Source: Escarpia spicata
Lineage: Eukaryota; Annelida; Polychaeta; Sabellida; Siboglinidae
DNA length: 64,000 nt
Direction of reading: 5' to 3'
NCBI GenBank assembly: GCA_963995525.1
Contig: CAXEFP010000948.1
Coordinates: 62,001-126,000, forward strand
In this document: one piece after another, positions 61,213 through 64,000 of the stretch
How positions within the stretch are numbered: the first letter of the stretch is position 1
Layout: each line of letters begins with the position of its first letter
Notes under the pieces: generated by a model
What the model saw: only the letters and a program-made list of their open reading frames with translations
Database searches by the model: none
Told to the model about the DNA's origin: nothing
Program-made: the position numbers and the translations under genes

Positions 61213-61834
61213 CTAGCATGCTAATATCACAAGACAAGTACGATAATAATATTTTGAAGTATCTCGGTCTTGAATGTTTTCATACTTTTTCTGGTCAAGC
61301 GACAACGTAATGACCAAGGCCTCTTTTAACAACTATTTTGAAGTAGGAATAATAAAAAGGCATGATATTCTGTTGAAGTCTGCATGTGTTTGTATGAGAA
61401 ATTGCCTTCAAATGGTGTCCATGTTGCACATGCAACCGATGTGTTGGTAGTTCATTTGCATGTTGAAAATCAATAGATATAGTTGCATCATTATCTCCTT
61501 GTGTCTAATTACTTATATTATACATATTTGTACACCACATAGCAGGAAAAAAACATTGAAAATATCAGTTTGAATTTTTCACTACAATGTCACACATTGG
61601 TTTGCCAACTTGTGAACTTACCCATATGTATAATTATATATAATATAACAAAGAGCACGATAGACTTTAAACTGCCTCTGCTGCCTAACCGACTTATGGG
61701 ATCTTATAAGTATTTCATGACAAGTCATCATAAAGGGGTTTATTTTATGACTGATGGTGAACAAGGAGGTTTAATAAGGTATTCAGTTAGACAGATCCAG
61801 GTAATCAGCAAGAGGGAAGGTACCATCATCCTGT
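61213..61834. other. Non-coding DNA
   Basis: No gene recognised. Contains the inverted partner (61599-61623) of the 25-bp word at 53837-53861, adjoining CCCATATGTATAATTATATA shared with 42026. Confidence 0.5.
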
Positions 61835-62050
61835 CCACCTGAATCACCTGAGACCAGCCTTCCAAACTTCTCACCCCCCCTCCCCACTCTAGAACCGACA
61901 CATATCTGCACCTATAAGTTCCCTCCACCATCCACCTCTGGAACTCCATTTCGCCAGAAGTCCCCTTCGTAGACTCCCCAGCTGCCTTCACTGCCATCCT
62001 TGAAGGCTGACTCTGGGCAACCCCCTATCATTATATAAACCACACCACAG
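61835..62050 (+). mobile_element. Short remnant of a LINE ORF2 C-terminus
   Basis: One plus-strand frame reads SRTDTYLHL, a stop, then VPSTIHLWNSISPEVPFVDS and PAAFTAILEG before another stop. The pattern 'RT..Y..SFFP.TI..WNSLP.EVV.A....F' is the conserved C-terminus of Jockey/CR1-group LINEs. Only about 60 codons remain, with two stops. Its family relation to the LINE starting at 62731 is unknown. Confidence 0.6.
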
Positions 62051-62730
62051 TTTTTTTCTTTTTGTATCTTGTTTGCCAGCCAGCAAGCACTTCTCATTGT
62101 GGGATATTGCCCAGTATTGGGCCTACCAATACTTCAAGACGAGATTATTTACACCTACATATAGTAACTCGATTTCTGGTCATAACTCGATTTCCGGTTC
62201 TGGTACAAGGCGCGTACGTAGCAACACCAGCGGCACTAAATCTCATCATAAACTAACAAATCAAAGCTCTTGAGTAAATACTTAAACCCACAGCACAATT
62301 CAAACCCCATACTGTTATTAATACCAGAAAATATAAAACGTCTACCCTTAGGATCGTAACTATAACGCAACTCATATTAAAAATGTTCCCGCCACAACTA
62401 AAAGTAAACAAAAGAAAGCACCCTAAGCAACGCTTAACATACAAACTTAGTTAAAGCCACTACAATTATGTAGACAAACATTATCAATTATGTAGGCATA
62501 AACATTATTAATTAGTTAGACATAAACACATTTCTTCAACCATCCTGCACAAAAATTTTCACTTTATACTAATCTGGCTTATTCATCAAGGCAACTCATT
62601 AAACCCAGAGTCACCCTGGGCATCATTCTATAACTACTCAACATCTTCTCCCAGCACTGCCTTGATCCCTTGCACAACTCTAAAATACTAAATAAATATT
62701 ATAATCAGGAATATAAAACTAAAGTAGGTC
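62051..62730. other. Non-coding DNA, probably including the 5' leader of the next LINE
   Basis: AT-rich without genes. A direct word pair GATTTCTGGTCATAACTCGA / GATTTCCGGTTCTGG lies at about 62170-62205. The part just before 62731 is presumably the LINE 5' UTR, start unresolved. Confidence 0.5.
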
Positions 62731-63686
62731 ATGGCAACCTGCAAAAAAAAACCAAGGACAAAAAGTAAAACTGATTTTCAGTGGACAACTGTTGATGATG
62801 AAGTTTGGACATGCACAGGGTGTAAACAAAACTTCAAAGGACCAAACCATAAACTGCTAGAGTGCGAATTCTGCGAGATTTTTGTATTGAATGTGTGGAC
62901 AAAAACGATAAAGAATATAAACTAATGACAGACAAACAGCAAATACATTGGTTTTGTCCACCCTGTGACTCAAAAGTAATGAAAAATCTCAAAAATGAAA
63001 AGAGCTGTGAGGAGAGGTGCGAGCAATTCCTAAAGAAAGTGGAAGACAGAATAAATGAAATAGAAAAAGAACTTCGATCCAAAGTCGATGAGAAAAGAGT
63101 GAGAGAAATTATCTCAGAATCCAAGGTAGAAGAAAAGAGCCCAACACAAGCCCAAACAAAGCCAACCATTAACCCAAATGAAGTGAAAAAAGTAGTACAA
63201 CTACAAGTAAAGGAGCAAAACATTGAAGCAAAAGAAAGAGAAAAAAGATTAAACAATGTAATCACCTTCAACCTGCCAGAAACAACATCACAACTAAAAA
63301 CCACAAGACAACAACATGACAAAGAACAAATCCTAGAAGTCTGCACAGAAATAGACAATAACTTTACAGACACTGACATCACAGAAATCCGACGGCTCGG
63401 GGAAGCCAAAGAAAATGCAAACAGCCCCAGACCAGTACTGATTACAGTAATGCACATTGACAAAAAACGCACCCTTCTTCGAAAGTTCCATCACATCAAG
63501 GACTATGATAAGTTCAAAAATATAAAAATTGACCATGACAAAACCAAACAAGAAAGAGAAGAATCTAAAAAGCTCTATGAAGAAGCAAAGAGACAGAAAG
63601 CAGCAGACGAGTCGGGGGAATACCTGTACAGAGTGAGGGGTCCACCATGGGAAAGAAGAATAAAAAAGATAAGGAAAAGCCAATAA
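62731..63686 (+). pseudogene. CR1-like LINE ORF1: zinc finger, coiled coil and RNA-binding-type C-terminus (one frameshift)
   Basis: The ATG at 62731 starts MATCKKKPRTKSKTDFQW, followed by a zinc finger: VWTCTGCKQNFKG, LLECEFCE and, after a frameshift near 62880, FCIECVDKND and HWFCPPC. Four CxxC pairs at PHD/RING-like spacing are present, with Cys where a PHD finger usually has His. Residues ~95-150 (SCEERCEQFLKKVEDRINEI...) are heptad-like and probably coiled coil. The C-terminal part has RLNNVITFNLPE, FTDTDITEIRRLGE, RPVLITVMHIDKKRTLLRKF and YLYRVRGPPWERR, matching the nucleic-acid-binding domain of CR1/L1-type ORF1 proteins. The protein coats LINE RNA and acts as chaperone. A single indel is the only visible damage. 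Stop at 63684-63686, overlapping ORF2. Confidence 0.85.
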
Positions 63687-64000
63687 AGTGTACACATCCA
63701 CCTAGAACAACAGATGGGAAAACGAACGTAAACAAATATAATCTTAATGAGATAGGCAGCATTCAGTGTTTTTACACCAATGCTGACCAATTAAGGAACA
63801 AACAAAATGAATTTGAACAAAGAATCAAAGAACTAAAACCCCACATAATAGCAATTAATGAAGTAAAACCCCAAAACCCTAAATGTTCTTTAACAACACC
63901 AGAATTTTCCTTAGAAGGTTACATGTTATTCTCAAAAAATTTAGAAAATACTGAAGGAAGAGGTATTATAATATATGTGCTAAATTCTCTGCATGCAGAG
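63647..64000 (+). CDS. CR1-like LINE ORF2, N-terminal part of APE endonuclease (continues beyond window)
   Basis: The ATG at 63647 lies in CCACCATGG, a near-perfect Kozak context, inside the end of ORF1 and overlapping it by 40 bp in a different frame. It reads MGKKNKKDKEKPIKC, then SIQCFYTNADQLRNKQNEFE, LKPHIIAINEVKPQNPKC, SLEGYMLFSKNLENTEGRGI and IIYVLNSLHAE up to the last base without a stop. 'YTNADQL.NK..E...RI....P.II.I.EVKPKN' is the start of the APE-type endonuclease of CR1-group LINEs, with Asn of YTNADQL and Glu of NEVKP as active-site residues. The 118 codons seen are intact. Together with the single indel in ORF1, this may be the youngest long LINE in the window. RT lies to the right of the edge. 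Confidence 0.9.
   Translation, partial: MGKKNKKDKEKPIKCTHPPRTTDGKTNVNKYNLNEIGSIQCFYTNADQLRNKQNEFEQRIKELKPHIIAINEVKPQNPKCSLTTPEFSLEGYMLFSKNLENTEGRGIIIYVLNSLHAE

Noticed and set aside
62834..63472. 212-codon minus-strand Ser/Phe-rich protein
   Set aside because: Antisense shadow of the LINE ORF1, whose conserved motifs are on the plus strand.

Overview
The window looks like non-genic or intronic DNA from an invertebrate animal genome. It is AT-rich and contains long satellite and minisatellite arrays, several clades of non-LTR retrotransposon (LINE), DNA-transposon debris, and two short exons of conserved eukaryotic genes flanked by consensus-like splice sites. There are no bacterial gene clusters, operons, tRNAs or rRNAs. 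The LINE types (CR1-like with esterase or zinc-finger ORF1, L2-like, RTE-like), the Mutator-like transposase and a YDGNWW/FLHPHGPSPS-type gene are familiar from marine invertebrates such as lancelets, hemichordates and molluscs. The species cannot be fixed from sequence alone.

Left third. Positions 1-10566 hold a satellite with a ~1.35 kb monomer organised as a 5419-bp four-monomer higher-order repeat. It is homologous, in inverted orientation, to the 5' end of a degraded Mutator-like DNA transposon at 39475-41786. After AT-rich DNA comes one intact-looking minus-strand exon of ELP1 (13212-13361), so the left part is probably an ELP1 intron. A nearly complete CR1-like LINE (minus strand, ~13485-17700) follows. 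Then come a hAT-like non-autonomous element (18041-18679), a short acidic open frame, and a minus-strand ANAPC10 exon carrying a stop codon (20046-20207).

Middle. A dispersed repeat (20672-21173) abuts a 127-unit, 70-bp satellite (21179-30070). Next are a fossil coding segment whose C-terminal 14 codons have expanded into a 42-bp minisatellite, then arrays of 25 bp, 30/130 bp and 75 bp. The 75-bp unit is a piece of the RTE-like LINE that follows it (to ~36990). A 68-bp array, the Mutator-like remnant, a Tigger-like MITE, and 22-, 48- and 63-bp arrays complete this part.

Right part. A 5'-truncated CR1-like LINE (48853-51690) ends in an octamer tail. A 65-bp satellite is split by a 1-kb L2-like LINE (51968-52971). 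A 3.85-kb L2-like LINE (55781-59630) is inserted in a second copy of the 20.7-kb dispersed repeat, so the first copy serves as its empty site. The window closes inside a CR1-like LINE with a zinc-finger ORF1 and an overlapping ORF2 that runs off the edge.

No multi-gene functional system is visible. The most interesting material is evolutionary: satellites born from transposon ends or coding segments, precise nested insertions, and two host-gene exons among repeats.
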